Source: Deltaproteobacteria bacterium
Lineage (GTDB): Bacteria > Myxococcota > Myxococcia > Myxococcales > Anaeromyxobacteraceae
NCBI GenBank assembly: GCA_016214955.1
Contig: JACRMN010000023.1
Location: 274,501-338,500, forward strand
Direction of reading: 5' to 3'
DNA: 64,000 nucleotides
Shown: piece after piece, positions 1 through 10,900 of the stretch
Layout: the number at the start of each line of letters is the position of its first letter
Numbering within the stretch: the stretch's first letter is position 1
Made by a program: the position numbers and the translations under genes
Notes under the pieces: generated by a model
What the model was told of the DNA's origin: nothing
What the model saw: the letters and a program-made list of their open reading frames with translations, nothing else
Database searches by the model: none

Positions 1-149
1 CCTGGGTGCAGGTGGCCCGCGGCCGGGTGGAGGTGAACGGCGCGCTGCTCGGGCCCGGCGACGGCGCCGCCGTCGAGGGCGAGGAGGCGGTGGCGCTGGC
101 CGGGCGGGGGCCCGAGGAGGCGGAGCTGCTCCTCTTCGACCTCGACTGA
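1..149 (+). CDS. pirin-family protein, C-terminal end only
   Basis: The window opens inside this gene; codons are in frame from base 3 and only the last 48 residues are present. The visible tail runs from WVQVARG through VNG, a GDG turn and AVEGEE, and ends with ELLLFDLD. This pattern of an NG-x-x-L-x-x-GDG beta-turn and a closing LLFDL strand is typical of the second cupin barrel of pirin/YhaK-type proteins, some of which oxidise quercetin. The function cannot be told from the tail alone. The stop lies 32 bases before the thioesterase start. Confidence 0.6.
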   Translation, partial: WVQVARGRVEVNGALLGPGDGAAVEGEEAVALAGRGPEEAELLLFDLD

Positions 150-166
150 TGCGGGGCGGCGCGCGG

Positions 167-172
167 TAGGAT
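167..172 (+). promoter_or_regulatory. candidate -10 box of a near-leaderless promoter
   Basis: TAGGAT lies nine bases before the thioesterase ATG. Taking the first base of the hexamer as -12 puts the transcript start at about 179, three bases before the start codon. There is no Shine-Dalgarno sequence in between. The same geometry recurs at several other genes of the window. No good -35 box is visible, so the call rests on the recurring pattern. Confidence 0.35.
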
Positions 173-181
173 GCCGCCCGC

Positions 182-1255
182 ATGCGCCCCGCCGACACCA
201 CCCGCGAGGAGATCTTCAGGCTCTCCGCCGACGCCGAGCTCCGGCGCCGCTTCCTGATCGTCAACGAGCACATCCCCGGCAACTTCCGCATGGGCGTGCT
301 GCTGGAGATGCTGGACCGCTTCGCCGGCATGACGGCGGTGGACTTCGTGCGCCGCACCATCCCCGACGCCCGGGTGGTCACCGCCGCCCTCGACGAGGTG
401 GTGGTGCGGGCGGTGGCCGATCCGGAGCGCGACGTGCGCTGCCGGGCCCGCATCAACCGGGTGGGGCGCAGCTCGATGGAGGTGGGGGTGCGGGTGGAGC
501 AGCTCCCCGAGGAGACCCACCTCGCCACCTGCTACTTCACCATGGTGGTGCTGGCGCCCGACGGCTCGGCAGAGCGCGCCGCCCGCCTCGAGCCCTTCGA
601 GCCGGACGACGAGGTCGGCCGCCAGCGCGTGCGCCGCGCCGAGGCGCGCCGGGACGCCTACCGCCGGGAGCAGGCCCAGGCCTTCGCGCCGCCCTCGGCG
701 GAGGAGTTCCAGCTCATCGCCCGGCTCTACCGCGAGCAGGAGGTGCCGGGCTTCGCCGGCCTGCCGGCGCGACAGGTGGTGGCCGAGACCTGGGAGCGCA
801 CCTACCCGGAGCAGGAGAACCCCTGGAAGATCATCTTCGGCGGCTTCATCATGCGTCGCGCCTACGAGCTCTCGGCCATCTGCGCCGACTTCGTGGCCAC
901 GCACCGGCCGGTGCTGGCGGCGGTGAACCGGGTGAACTTCGTCCGCCCGGTGCAGATCGGCGACAAGCTCCACCTGACGAGCCGCGTGGTCTACACCGCC
1001 GGCCCGGCCATCTGCGTCGAGACCGCCATCGAGCGGCAGAGCCGCGACCGGCAGAGCCGCGCCCTCTCCAACTCCTGCCTCTTCACCTTCGTCAACGTGG
1101 ATCCGGGGCTGGCGCCGCAGGACGTGCCGCGCATCTACCCCGGCAGCCACGGCGAGGAGCAGCGCTACCTGGCGGCTCGCCGCAACCTGCGGCACCTGAC
1201 CTCGCGGACCACCAGCGGCTGGCTGGCCGGGCTGCTGCCGGAGCCCAGGTACTGA
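182..1255 (+). CDS. acyl-CoA thioesterase, double hotdog (ACOT9-like)
   Basis: A 357-residue cytoplasmic enzyme expected to hydrolyse acyl-CoA to free acid and CoA. Two hotdog domains can be seen, at about residues 20-135 and 200-330. The second contains NPWKIIFGGFIMRRAYELS, the Asn plus GG-x-x-MR-x-A-x-E signature of the BFIT/ACOT9 group, followed by VNRVNFVRPVQIGD, the usual strand that closes a hotdog fold. A linker rich in Arg and Glu joins the two halves. The ATG has no ribosome-binding site but sits just behind a -10-like box, so the message is probably leaderless. The acyl chain specificity cannot be read from the sequence. Confidence 0.82.
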   Translation: MRPADTTREEIFRLSADAELRRRFLIVNEHIPGNFRMGVLLEMLDRFAGMTAVDFVRRTIPDARVVTAALDEVVVRAVADPERDVRCRARINRVGRSSMEVGVRVEQLPEETHLATCYFTMVVLAPDGSAERAARLEPFEPDDEVGRQRVRRAEARRDAYRREQAQAFAPPSAEEFQLIARLYREQEVPGFAGLPARQVVAETWERTYPEQENPWKIIFGGFIMRRAYELSAICADFVATHRPVLAAVNRVNFVRPVQIGDKLHLTSRVVYTAGPAICVETAIERQSRDRQSRALSNSCLFTFVNVDPGLAPQDVPRIYPGSHGEEQRYLAARRNLRHLTSRTTSGWLAGLLPEPRY

Positions 1256-1286
1256 CCCAGCGAGCCGGCGCCGCGCAGGCCGGGGC

Positions 1287-1877
1287 TCACGCGGCGAGCA
1301 CCTCGGCAAGGAAGGCGCGGATGGCCTCCAGCGCCTCTCCGTCCACCTCCTCCTGCGTCCGCCCGGCCGCGCGCAGGGCCCGCACGCCCACCTCCAGCGA
1401 GTGGTCGCCGCCCTCCACCACGTGGAGCCGCGTGGTGGCCCGCATGCGGGCGCGCACGTCGGCCAGGAGGTCGAGCGGGCAGAGCCCGTCGCGCGTGCCC
1501 TGGACGAAGAGCACCGGCGTGCGGAGCGCCAGCAGGACCTCGTCGCGCAGGTCGCCGCGCTGGCCCCGCAGCGGGTAGCCCAGGCACACCAGGGCGTCCA
1601 CCGGGGCCTGCAGCGACAGGTGGCAGCCGATGCGCGAGCCCATCGACTTCCCCGCCAGCACCGCCGGCTCCCGGCCGTGGCGCGCGGCGGTCAGGGCCGC
1701 GGCGTGGGCCTCCACCAGCCGCGGCAGGGGATCGGGGTAGGGCCGGCCGGCGGCCATGTACGGGTAGTCGAAGCGGGCCACGCGGCCGATGGTCCCGAGG
1801 CGGCGAGCCCAGCCCTCCATCCAGGGAGAGCCGGCAGGGGCGCCAGCTCCCGGCGCGAGCAGCAGCAGGGGGGTCAC
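1287..1877 (-). CDS. small alpha/beta hydrolase (KANSL3/TEX30-like)
   Basis: A 196-residue cytoplasmic alpha/beta hydrolase. The oxyanion region LLLAPGAGAP is at the N-terminus, the nucleophile elbow GKSMGSR places the catalytic Ser near residue 78, an Asp follows in QGTRDGLCP, and the His is in EGGDHSLEV. GKSMGSR is characteristic of the TEX30/KANSL3-type hydrolases of unknown substrate. The GTG start is preceded at exactly leaderless spacing by TAGGCT (bases 1889-1884), and there is no ribosome-binding site. The gene converges on the thioesterase with a 31-base gap. Confidence 0.8.
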   Translation of the reverse strand: MTPLLLLAPGAGAPAGSPWMEGWARRLGTIGRVARFDYPYMAAGRPYPDPLPRLVEAHAAALTAARHGREPAVLAGKSMGSRIGCHLSLQAPVDALVCLGYPLRGQRGDLRDEVLLALRTPVLFVQGTRDGLCPLDLLADVRARMRATTRLHVVEGGDHSLEVGVRALRAAGRTQEEVDGEALEAIRAFLAEVLAA

Positions 1878-1883
1878 GGGCCG

Positions 1884-1889
1884 AGCCTA
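1884..1889 (-). promoter_or_regulatory. -10 box placing the transcript start on the GTG codon
   Basis: TAGGCT reads toward the hydrolase gene and is followed by six bases and then the GTG. With the hexamer at -12 to -7, +1 is the G of the start codon (1877). There is no purine-rich ribosome-binding site, which supports leaderless translation. Confidence 0.4.
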
Positions 1890-2035
1890 GCAGGTCCGTG
1901 TCCCCTGACGCCTCGACAGCATCCGCCGGAGCGGCCTCCTCCCGAGGGGTTGCGCCCGGCCGCCTGCATGGCTCGCCCTTGCCGTTTCCGGAGCGTGCAT
2001 AGATTCGGTCTCGCGGCCGCGCCCGCCCCGACCCC

Positions 2036-3088
2036 ATGCACACCCTGCTCGCCCTCGCCCTCGCCGCCTCGGCCGCCGCCGAGGTCCCCGTCCTCTCCGC
2101 CTGGGAGGCGGAGAGCCCGCTCCGCCCCCTGCCCGAGGCGCCGCTCGGCGTGCCCGCCGACTTCGGCACCCTGCCCTTCGCGGTCACGCCCGAGAAGGTG
2201 CGGCTGGGCCGCTGGCTCTTCTTCGACGCCCGCCTCTCGGCCGACGGCACCATCTCCTGCGGCTCCTGCCACCGTCCCGAGCATGGCTTCTCCGAGCCCA
2301 CCGCCCACTCCCGCGGCATCCGCGGCCAGGAGGGCGGCCGCAAGGCGCCGCCCATCCTCAACGCCGCCTTCACCATCCAGCACGCCTACTTCTGGGACGG
2401 CCGCGCCGGCTCCCTCGCCGAGCAGGCCAAGGGGCCGATCGCGAACCCCATCGAGATGGGCTCCAGCCACCCGGCCGTGGCGGCCGCCGTCGGCGCGGTG
2501 CCCGGCTACCGCAAGGCCTTCCGCGAGGCCTTCGGCGACGACCAGGTGGGCATCGACCGCATCGCCGAGGCCATCGCCGCCTACGAGGCCACCCGCCTCT
2601 CCGGCAACTCCCGCTTCGACCGCTTCCAGGCGGGCGACCGCACCGCGCTCAGCGAGGAGGAGCAGCGCGGCCGCGAGATCTTCTTCGGCCGCGGCCGCTG
2701 CGACCGCTGCCACGGCGGCGCCGGCTTCACCGATTCCCGCTTCCACGCCATCGGCGTCGGCACGCCCGGCCACTTCACCGCCCGGCCCGGCGCCGCCCCC
2801 GACCCGGGCCGCCAGGCCGTCACCGGCGCCGAGGCCGACCGCGGCGCCTTCCGCACCCCCACCCTCCGCGACGTCTCGCGCCGCGCCCCGTACATGCACG
2901 ACGGCTCCGCCGCCACGCTCTTCGAGGCGGTGCGCGCCTACCAGTTCCAGGCCGAGGGCGTGGCGCTCGATCCCGTCATGAGGGAGATCGACATCACCTG
3001 CCCCGACGTGGACGCCCTGGTCGCCTTCCTGGGCGCGCTCGACGGCACCGGCTTCGAGGACCGGCCGCCGCGCCACTTCCCGCAGTAG
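2036..3088 (+). CDS. diheme cytochrome c peroxidase (CcpA/MauG family)
   Basis: A 350-residue periplasmic enzyme that reduces hydrogen peroxide to water with electrons from c-type carriers. A short signal peptide (MHTLLALALAASAAAE) is followed by two heme sites: CGSCH at residues 75-79, with the family sequence RPEHGFSEP behind it, and CDRCH at about 222-226, followed by GGAGFTD. FRTPTLRDVSRRAPYMHDG near residue 285 is the strongly conserved C-terminal family motif. The length is normal for a classical diheme peroxidase. It stands alone on the plus strand and converges on the next gene with only 11 bases between. MauG-type modifying activity cannot be excluded. Confidence 0.92.
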   Translation: MHTLLALALAASAAAEVPVLSAWEAESPLRPLPEAPLGVPADFGTLPFAVTPEKVRLGRWLFFDARLSADGTISCGSCHRPEHGFSEPTAHSRGIRGQEGGRKAPPILNAAFTIQHAYFWDGRAGSLAEQAKGPIANPIEMGSSHPAVAAAVGAVPGYRKAFREAFGDDQVGIDRIAEAIAAYEATRLSGNSRFDRFQAGDRTALSEEEQRGREIFFGRGRCDRCHGGAGFTDSRFHAIGVGTPGHFTARPGAAPDPGRQAVTGAEADRGAFRTPTLRDVSRRAPYMHDGSAATLFEAVRAYQFQAEGVALDPVMREIDITCPDVDALVAFLGALDGTGFEDRPPRHFPQ

Positions 3089-3099
3089 GCTCCCTCCGG

Positions 3100-3489
3100 T
3101 CAGCCTCCGCCGAGCCTCTGGCGCGTCGCGTCGTCCTCCGGGCGCAGCGCGTCGCGCCGCACGTCGTCCCAGAGGAACCGGTACGGAACCGGATCCCCCT
3201 CCAACGTACAGGTCACGCGGCTGATCCCGCGGAATCCGCTCACCACCTCCGCGACGCAGCGCGGCGGATGTCCCACGCCGCGGGTCCGGAGTGTCTCCTC
3301 CAGGCTGGGCCCGCCCTGGCGGGGAAAGGTGTTTTGCAGCCCAGCCAGCGCCCTGCGCCGGTCGCCGGCATCGAACGTTTGCTGGAGTGTGGAGACCGCC
3401 ATGAGCAGCAGCACCACCAGCAGCCCCGCCAGGGCCGTCCGCCCCCAGGCCGGGGAGGAGGGGCCGCTGGCTGGAGAGCCCGAGGACAC
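3100..3489 (-). CDS. hypothetical membrane-anchored protein
   Basis: A 129-residue protein I do not recognise. After a Ser/Pro-rich start it has one clear membrane segment at about residues 18-36 (ALAGLLVVLLLMAVS), then a soluble, probably periplasmic, domain with two Cys (PPRCVAE and VTCTLEG) that could form a disulfide. The 5' end overlaps the annotated start of the divergent sensor kinase by about 90 bases, so one of the two starts is probably too long. The membrane segment and the codon pattern speak for a real gene. Confidence 0.5.
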   Translation of the reverse strand: MSSGSPASGPSSPAWGRTALAGLLVVLLLMAVSTLQQTFDAGDRRRALAGLQNTFPRQGGPSLEETLRTRGVGHPPRCVAEVVSGFRGISRVTCTLEGDPVPYRFLWDDVRRDALRPEDDATRQRLGGG

Positions 3490-5446
3490 GCAGCGAGCCT
3501 ACCCGAGCGACGGAGCCGCCTGGAAGGCGGAGCCCCCGACAGGATCCGGCCCGCCGCGAGCGAGGCCGCAGCGCGGCCCCCTGGCCCGTCTGGCCACCCA
3601 CTTCCGCCTCCGCGGCCGCCTCGCCTTCCTGACGGCCGCCGCGACCACCGCGGTGCTGGCCGGGGGCGCCTACTTCACCCTCCGTCTCTTCCGGGGCCAG
3701 CTGCTCATGTTTGCCGCCGAGGCCAGTTCCAGCCACAGCGACACGCTGCGGGTGGTGCTGGAGGAGCAGATGGTCACCGGCGACCTGAAGCCGCTGCGCC
3801 GGGTGGTGACCGATCTCGGGCGCGAGCCCCACATCGCCTGGGTGGGCGTGCTCGCCAACGACGGGCGCGTGAAGATCTCCAGCGACCCCGCGGCCGTGGG
3901 CCAGCGCATCGAGCGGGACTCGCCCGACTGCGCCATCTGCCACGAGCGGCCCGCCGCCGACCGGCACCGCTCGGTGACGCTGCTGCGCCCGGGCGGCGCG
4001 GTGCTGCGCACGGTCACGCCCATCCTGAACCGCCCGGCCTGCCACCGCTGCCACGGCGAGGAGCAGCGCATCAACGGCATCCTGGTGGTCGACCGCTCGC
4101 TCGACCCCATCCAGCGCGCGGTGCTCTCCAGCCGCGCCCAGGTGATCACCGGGAGCGCCGCGGCGGTGCTGGCCCTGCTCGGCACCCTGGGGCTGGCGGT
4201 GGAGGGGCTGGTGCTGACGCGACTGCGCCGGCTGGGGGCGGCGGCGCGCGCGCTGGGGCGGGGGGATCTGTCGGCCCGGGCCCCGGACCGGGGCACCGAC
4301 GAGCTCGGCGACCTGGGCCAGGACTTCAACGCCATGGCCGACGGCCTGGAGGCGGCCCTGGAGCGGCTCTCGGCCGAGCGGCGACAGCTCGAGGAGCTGG
4401 TGAATGGCATCGGCGACGGGGTGGTGCTGGTGGACCGCTCGCTCCGCGTGATGACCATGAACCGCGCCTTCGCGGAGCGGCTGCCGCCAGGCCTCCCCCA
4501 CGGCCCGGGCCGGCCCCACGCCGAGCTCTCCCGGGCCGCCGGCTACGCCGGCCCGGACGGCGCCTCCTCGGTGGCCGCGCGGGCGCTGGGGAGCGACGCG
4601 CTGGAGAAGGAGATCGTGCGCGTGGCGGCCGCCGGGGGCGAGCGCGTGGAGGAGATCTACGCCCAGCCCCTGCGCGGCCCGGACGGCGTCACCGTCGCGG
4701 CCATCGAGGTGTGGCGAGACATCACCGACCGGCTGGCGCTGGAGGCCGGCCTGGAGCAGTCGGAGCGCCTGGCCGCCATCGGCGTGCTTGCCTCGAGCGT
4801 GGCCCACGAGGTGGGCAACCCCCTGGCCGCCATCGCCACCGCGGTGGAGGGGCTGCTGCGCCGCATGGGGCCGCCGCAGCCCTGCGATCCGGCCGAGGTG
4901 CGCGAGTACCTGGAGATCGTGCAGAAGCAGGTCTTCCGCTGCCGCGACGTGACCGAGCGGCTGCTGGGGTTCGGCCGCGTCCCCTCCCGCCAGCTGGGGC
5001 CGGTGGATGCCGCGGCGGCCGCCCGCGAGGTGCTGGCCCTGGTGGCGCCGCAGGCCCGGGCCCAGCAGGTCGAGGTGCGGGCCGACCTGGGCGGGGAGGC
5101 GCTGGCGCTGGGCGAGCCGCTGCTGCTGCAGCAGGTCTTCCTCAACCTGGTGCTCAACGCCCTGCAGGCCATGCCCGGCGGCGGCCGGCTCGAGGTCTCG
5201 GCGACCGCCTCCGCCGCCGCGGTGGAGGTGGCCGTCGCCGACACCGGGCCCGGCCTTCCCGAGGCGGTGCGCCGGCGCCTCGGCGAGCCCTTCCTGCGGG
5301 GCCGCCCCGACGGCGGGGGCACCGGGCTCGGGCTCTTCCTGAGCCAGGCGCTCGTCCGCCGCTGCGAGGGGACGCTGGCGGCCGCGAGCGTCCCGGGCCG
5401 GGGGACCACCTTCACCGTCCGGCTGAGGCCGGCGGGCCAGGCATGA
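3401..5446 (+). CDS. sensor histidine kinase with periplasmic c-type heme motifs
   Basis: A membrane sensor of about 681 residues. The order is a poorly conserved N-terminal stretch, a membrane helix (residues ~70-96), a periplasmic domain, a second helix (~248-272), HAMP, a PAS region (~330-440), a HisKA dimerisation helix with the phospho-acceptor in SSVAHEVGNPL (~469), and a HATPase domain with an N-box (NLVLNALQAMPGG) and DTGPGLP and GTGLGLF G-boxes. The periplasmic domain holds two heme-attachment motifs, CAICH (~177) and CHRCH (~214), followed by INGILVVDRSL, as in delta-proteobacterial heme sensors. It should sense redox state, O2, NO or another heme ligand. The start is uncertain: ATG 3401 or GTG 3389 are the only options upstream of the first helix. 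The partner regulator follows 16 bases later. Confidence 0.87.
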   Translation: MSSSTTSSPARAVRPQAGEEGPLAGEPEDTQRAYPSDGAAWKAEPPTGSGPPRARPQRGPLARLATHFRLRGRLAFLTAAATTAVLAGGAYFTLRLFRGQLLMFAAEASSSHSDTLRVVLEEQMVTGDLKPLRRVVTDLGREPHIAWVGVLANDGRVKISSDPAAVGQRIERDSPDCAICHERPAADRHRSVTLLRPGGAVLRTVTPILNRPACHRCHGEEQRINGILVVDRSLDPIQRAVLSSRAQVITGSAAAVLALLGTLGLAVEGLVLTRLRRLGAAARALGRGDLSARAPDRGTDELGDLGQDFNAMADGLEAALERLSAERRQLEELVNGIGDGVVLVDRSLRVMTMNRAFAERLPPGLPHGPGRPHAELSRAAGYAGPDGASSVAARALGSDALEKEIVRVAAAGGERVEEIYAQPLRGPDGVTVAAIEVWRDITDRLALEAGLEQSERLAAIGVLASSVAHEVGNPLAAIATAVEGLLRRMGPPQPCDPAEVREYLEIVQKQVFRCRDVTERLLGFGRVPSRQLGPVDAAAAAREVLALVAPQARAQQVEVRADLGGEALALGEPLLLQQVFLNLVLNALQAMPGGGRLEVSATASAAAVEVAVADTGPGLPEAVRRRLGEPFLRGRPDGGGTGLGLFLSQALVRRCEGTLAAASVPGRGTTFTVRLRPAGQA

Positions 5447-5462
5447 CGGAGCGGAGGCGAGC

Positions 5463-6827
<1,365 letters not shown>

Positions 6828-6836
6828 GGCGCTGCC

Positions 6837-6872
6837 CGGCCGCCGGTGGAGCCGGAGCCCCGCCGGCGGCCG
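6837..6872. terminator. hairpin between convergent genes, possible bidirectional terminator
   Basis: CGGCCGCCGG (6837-6846) and CCGGCGGCCG (6863-6872) form a perfect 10-bp stem with a 16-base loop, just after the stop of the sigma-54 regulator and before the stop of the convergent membrane protein. No T-run follows on either strand, so it would be a weak or non-canonical terminator. Confidence 0.35.
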
Positions 6873-6888
6873 TCCCGTCCACCTCTCC

Positions 6889-7194
6889 TCAGCCCCGCAG
6901 GCTGCCGGCGCCCTCGGCCCGCCGCGCGGCGCGCTTCTTCAGGCCGCGCTGCATGTAGGCGTAGCCCACCAGCAGCGTGGCCAGGAACGGCGAGGTGGCC
7001 ACCAGGGTGGCGACCACCCCGTTGGCGAAGACCACGCCGTCGAGCAGCGCCGCGGCGGCGGTCAGCGACTCGGCGCGGGCCACCAGGAAGATCACCAGCG
7101 CTGCGCCGATGACCGCCAGGGCCGAGGCCAGCGCCAGCAGCAACGCCGCGTGTCCGAAGGCGGAGGGCGCCGATCGCGGGGCCGGGGCCGCCAC
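6889..7194 (-). CDS. small two-helix membrane protein, end of bc operon
   Basis: A 101-residue protein with no recognised family. It has two hydrophobic segments (ALLLALASALAVIGAALVIF and, 20 residues later, GVVFANGVVATLVA plus FLATLLVGYAYM) and a basic tail (RGLKKRAARRAEG), so two membrane helices are likely. The GTG start lies one base beyond the stop of the cupredoxin-like gene, which implies translational coupling and co-transcription with the cytochrome bc complex. It could be a small accessory or assembly subunit; that is inference from position only. Confidence 0.6.
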   Translation of the reverse strand: MAAPAPRSAPSAFGHAALLLALASALAVIGAALVIFLVARAESLTAAAALLDGVVFANGVVATLVATSPFLATLLVGYAYMQRGLKKRAARRAEGAGSLRG

Positions 7195-7196
7195 GC

Positions 7197-7901
7197 CTAT
7201 CCCTCGCCCTTCTCGGTCCCGTCGTACTTGAAGGTGACGGTGGCCGGCTTGCCGGCCTCGACCGTGACCTCGGCGGTCTTGGCGCCGTAGCGCTCGTGCC
7301 AGGCCTCCACGGTGTACTTGCCCGGGGGGATGTCGGCGATCTGGAAGGTGCCGTCGGCGCCGGTGATGGCCTGGTGGGGGTTCTTGTTCACGCCCACGAA
7401 GGCGCGCATCCAGTCGTGCACGTCGCACTGCCAGCGGATCACGCCGGGCTTGGCGGCCACGTGGCTGATGGGCTTGGCCGAGGAGTTGGGCATGCCCTTG
7501 TTGAAGACCGTGGTCGCGCCCAGGTAGGTGTGCACGTTGTGGAGGATGGGATCGCCGTTCTTGGCCACCACCTTCTGGCCCACCAGCGCCATCTGCATGC
7601 GGGGCTTGTAGGCGCAGTCGATCTGGTCCACCACCACCTCGGGCGCGGTGTCCGGCGCCTTGCTGTCCGGGGCCCCCTTGACCACGTGGACCCAGACGTT
7701 GACGAGCTTCTTGTCCTTCACGATCACCGCCTCGTCGTTCATGGACTTCTTGGCGCAGAAGGCGTCGGCCTCGCGGTTGAGCTTCTGCATCACCGGCGGG
7801 GCACCGGTGAACTCTACGGCGCCGGAGAGGCTCTCGGCGCGCGACGGGGCGGGCAGGATGGCCGCGGCCAGCGCGGTGGCGATGAGGACACGGGTCGGCA
7901 T
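7197..7901 (-). CDS. periplasmic cupredoxin-like protein with carboxypeptidase-regulatory-like domain
   Basis: A 234-residue exported protein: signal peptide (LIATALAAAILPAPSRAES), then a domain with DPILHNVHTYLG and, about 40 residues on, RWQCDVHDWMRAFVGV. The spaced His, Cys, His and Met are arranged as in type 1 (blue) copper sites. Residues ~175-225 (AITGADGTFQIADIPPGKY) form a beta-sandwich repeat of the carboxypeptidase-regulatory type. A GAGGAG ribosome-binding site precedes the ATG. It follows the octaheme cytochrome in the bc operon and is a plausible mobile electron acceptor for it. Copper binding is inferred from the residue pattern. Related copper-like proteins of unknown role occur in other bacteria. 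Confidence 0.78.
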   Translation of the reverse strand: MPTRVLIATALAAAILPAPSRAESLSGAVEFTGAPPVMQKLNREADAFCAKKSMNDEAVIVKDKKLVNVWVHVVKGAPDSKAPDTAPEVVVDQIDCAYKPRMQMALVGQKVVAKNGDPILHNVHTYLGATTVFNKGMPNSSAKPISHVAAKPGVIRWQCDVHDWMRAFVGVNKNPHQAITGADGTFQIADIPPGKYTVEAWHERYGAKTAEVTVEAGKPATVTFKYDGTEKGEG

Positions 7902-7939
7902 GGTCTCTTCTCCTCGGGTGGGCTGCGTGGGCTGCGGGA

Positions 7940-10900
7940 TCAACCTCGGGGCGGCGGGACGGCGCTGAGGCGCGGGGCGGGCGCGGGCGACAGGCCCGGC
8001 TCCCCCAGGTGCATGAGCAGGTCGCGCAGCGCCTCCATCTGCGCCTGCTTGTCGCCGCCGAGGGCCTTGTGGGGCGCCTCGGCCGACGGCTCCATGTCCC
8101 AGAACGAGGGCATGCGGGTGCCCTCCATCAGGGCGTTGGGGTTCCGGAGCCACAGCGGGATCCAGTCGGGCCGCAGCCGGCGCCGGGCCAGCAGGAAGTC
8201 GGGGGCGGCGGACCGCGGGTCCTGCTTGGGCCCGAGCTTCCCGACCACGTGGCACTTGGTGCACTGCAGGTCGCGGAACAGGGTGAGCGTCTCCTGGGCC
8301 CGCTGGCCGGTGGGCCGGGGCACGTCCACCGTCAGGTAAGGGAAGCTCTTGCCCGAGGCCGAGGCGAAGTACTTCACCAGGGTCCCGGCGTCGTCGTCGC
8401 TGAAGTGGAAGGTGGGCATCCGGATCTGGAGCCAGGGGCGCAGCGGGCTCGGCTCCTTGAGGAAGGAGAAGAGCCAGCCGGGCTGCACCTTGGCCCCCTC
8501 GCCGGTGAGGATGGGCGGGGCGTAGCTCTGGGTGCTGGCCCTGAAGAGGTCGCGCACCACCCCGCCGCGCCGCTCCACCTCGTGGCAGTTGCGGCAGCCG
8601 TTCCAGAAGACCAGCCGCTCGCCGGTGAGCACCGCCAGCTTGGGCCCGTCGATGCCCGGCAGCAGCTCGCGGGGGATGCGGTCGCGCTCGCCGGTCTGCC
8701 CCTTGAGGAAGGTGAGCAGCGCCAGCGCCTCGTCGTCGGAGAGGTCGAACTGGGGCATGCGCGTCTCCACCAGCTCGTAGCCGTAGATCCGCGGGGTGTG
8801 GAGCTTGGTCCAGACGAAGTTGACGTAGGTCTGGCGGTGGAGCGGCTCCTCGGTGAACCAGCGCACGTCGCCGAAGTCGAGGAGCCTGGGGTCCTTGCGG
8901 CCGTGCTCGCCCAGCTCGGTGGCGATCTTCTGGGCGTTCTCGAAGCCGCGGATGGCGTGGCAGCCGGAGCAGCCGTACTTGGCGATGAGGACCTTTCCCG
9001 CCGCGGCCTGCTTCTCCAGGGCCGGCCGCTGCTCCGGCGCGTAGTCGGGCGGGGTCGGGTAGCTGCGCCCGCTGCGGAGCGACGACAGCCAGGCGGTGAC
9101 GTGGGCCGCCTCCTCGTCGCTGAGCCGCAGGTCGGGCATCTTGGTCTCGATCCACTGGGCCCGCGGGTTCTTGATCCACCCGTAGATCCACTCGGGCGTC
9201 GCCTTGTCGCCCACGTTCCAGAGGTTGGGAGCGTAGTCGCGGGTGGCGCTGGCCTCGCTGCGGCGCGCCGCCGAGCCCTGCTCGGCCACGTGGCAGGCGC
9301 GACAGCCGACGGTGTCGAAGATCTCCTTGCCCCTCGCGGGCGACCCGGCCCGCGCCGGCGGCCGCGGCAGCGAGGCCGGCTGGCTGCTCACCCAGAGGTA
9401 GGCGGTGATCTGGGCCACCTCCTGCTCGCGCAGCCCGACGTGGCGGGCCTTCACCTGCTCGTCGCTCTCGCCGCCGAGCCGGGGAACGCTCTGCGGGTCC
9501 ACGGCGCCGGGCCAGAAGTTGGGCATGCGGGTGTGGGGGCGCCAGCCGCGCGGGTAGGCGATCCAGGTCTGGAGCCAGCCCGGCGAGGTCTTGCTCTCCA
9601 GGCTGGTGAGGGCCGGGCCGCGCCGGGGGAGGTCGTTGTAGCCGTCGGTGGGGTGGCAGCCCCAGCAGCCGGCCTCGACGAAGAGCTTCTTGCCGCGGGT
9701 GAGGAGCGGCGCCCGGTTCACCGTCAGCTCCTCGCGGTGGCACTTCTCGCACTTGGCCTCGACGAAGGCCCCCTTGAACTTCTGGCCCAGCACCCGGACC
9801 TCCTCGGTGAGCGGGTCGTTCCAGTGGTGGTCGTCGGCGCCGTGGGCGAAGGGCCTCCCGGCCACGCCCTTGGTCTGCGCTCCCTGCCCGCCGTGGCACA
9901 CGGTGCATCCGAACTTCTCCGGCGGGTGGGCCCGGGTGAGCAGCTCGAAGCGGCGCGGGTGGGTGCGGAAGACCGGCTTCACGTCGTAGGGGTCGGCCTT
10001 CTCGGCCGCCTCGAAGGCCTCGACCAGCTCGGGAGACGCGCAGGCGCTGGCCACCCGGGCCAGCCCGTCGTCGCCGGCGGCTTCGTGGTCCTGGCCGTGT
10101 CCCTTCATGGCCTGCACCCGGGGCCCCTCGGCGCCGGGCGGCGGCAGCGGCGCGCCCCCCCGGTCCTTGCGCACGAAGCCGGTGCGGGCCAGCCAGCGCT
10201 GGCTGGCGCCGCAGTAGGCGCGGCTCATCTCCAGCCAGCGGCGGTAGCGCTCCACCGGCCGGCAGGCCGTGGCCGCCGCCTCGTCGGGCGGTGGCGCCTC
10301 GGCCACCACCGGGTTCCCGCCCACCGGGACGATGGCGCTCGGCAGCGGGATCTTCTCGCAGATGCGCTCCTGGACCGCCTGGTAGGCCTCGGCCAGCTCC
10401 TCGTCCACGCCGTACTGGATGCGGAAGTCGGACGGCCCCATGCCGGCCTCGCGGGCCTCCAGCACCTCCCAGGGCGCCGAGAAGCCGGCGCGGTCGACGG
10501 CGGCGTGGCAGCTCTGGCAGCGGTCCACGCTGTCGGCGCCCCACGAGTTGGGCAGGCCGCGGATCCAGACCTGCTCGATGGCGGGGAGCGTGCCGGTGAA
10601 GCTGGAGAAGACCGCCAGCCGCTTGTCGATCTCCTGGACCGGCTTCTCCAGGGCGTCGAGGCGGGCCTGGGCGTCGTCCACCCGCTTCTGGAAGGTGCGG
10701 CGCGCCTCGGCCGCGGCCTGCCGGCTGCGGGTGGCGTCGGCCAGGATCTTGGCGCGGCGGGCGATCTCCTTCTCCTGGGCCTCGAGGCGGCCTTTGAGCG
10801 CCAGCTCCTCCCTGCTGCCCTCGTGGCGCGCCTCGCGGAGCTGGTAGTAGATGGCGTCGGCCTCGGACTTGTCGAAGCCCAGGTAGAGCTTGGCCTCGGC

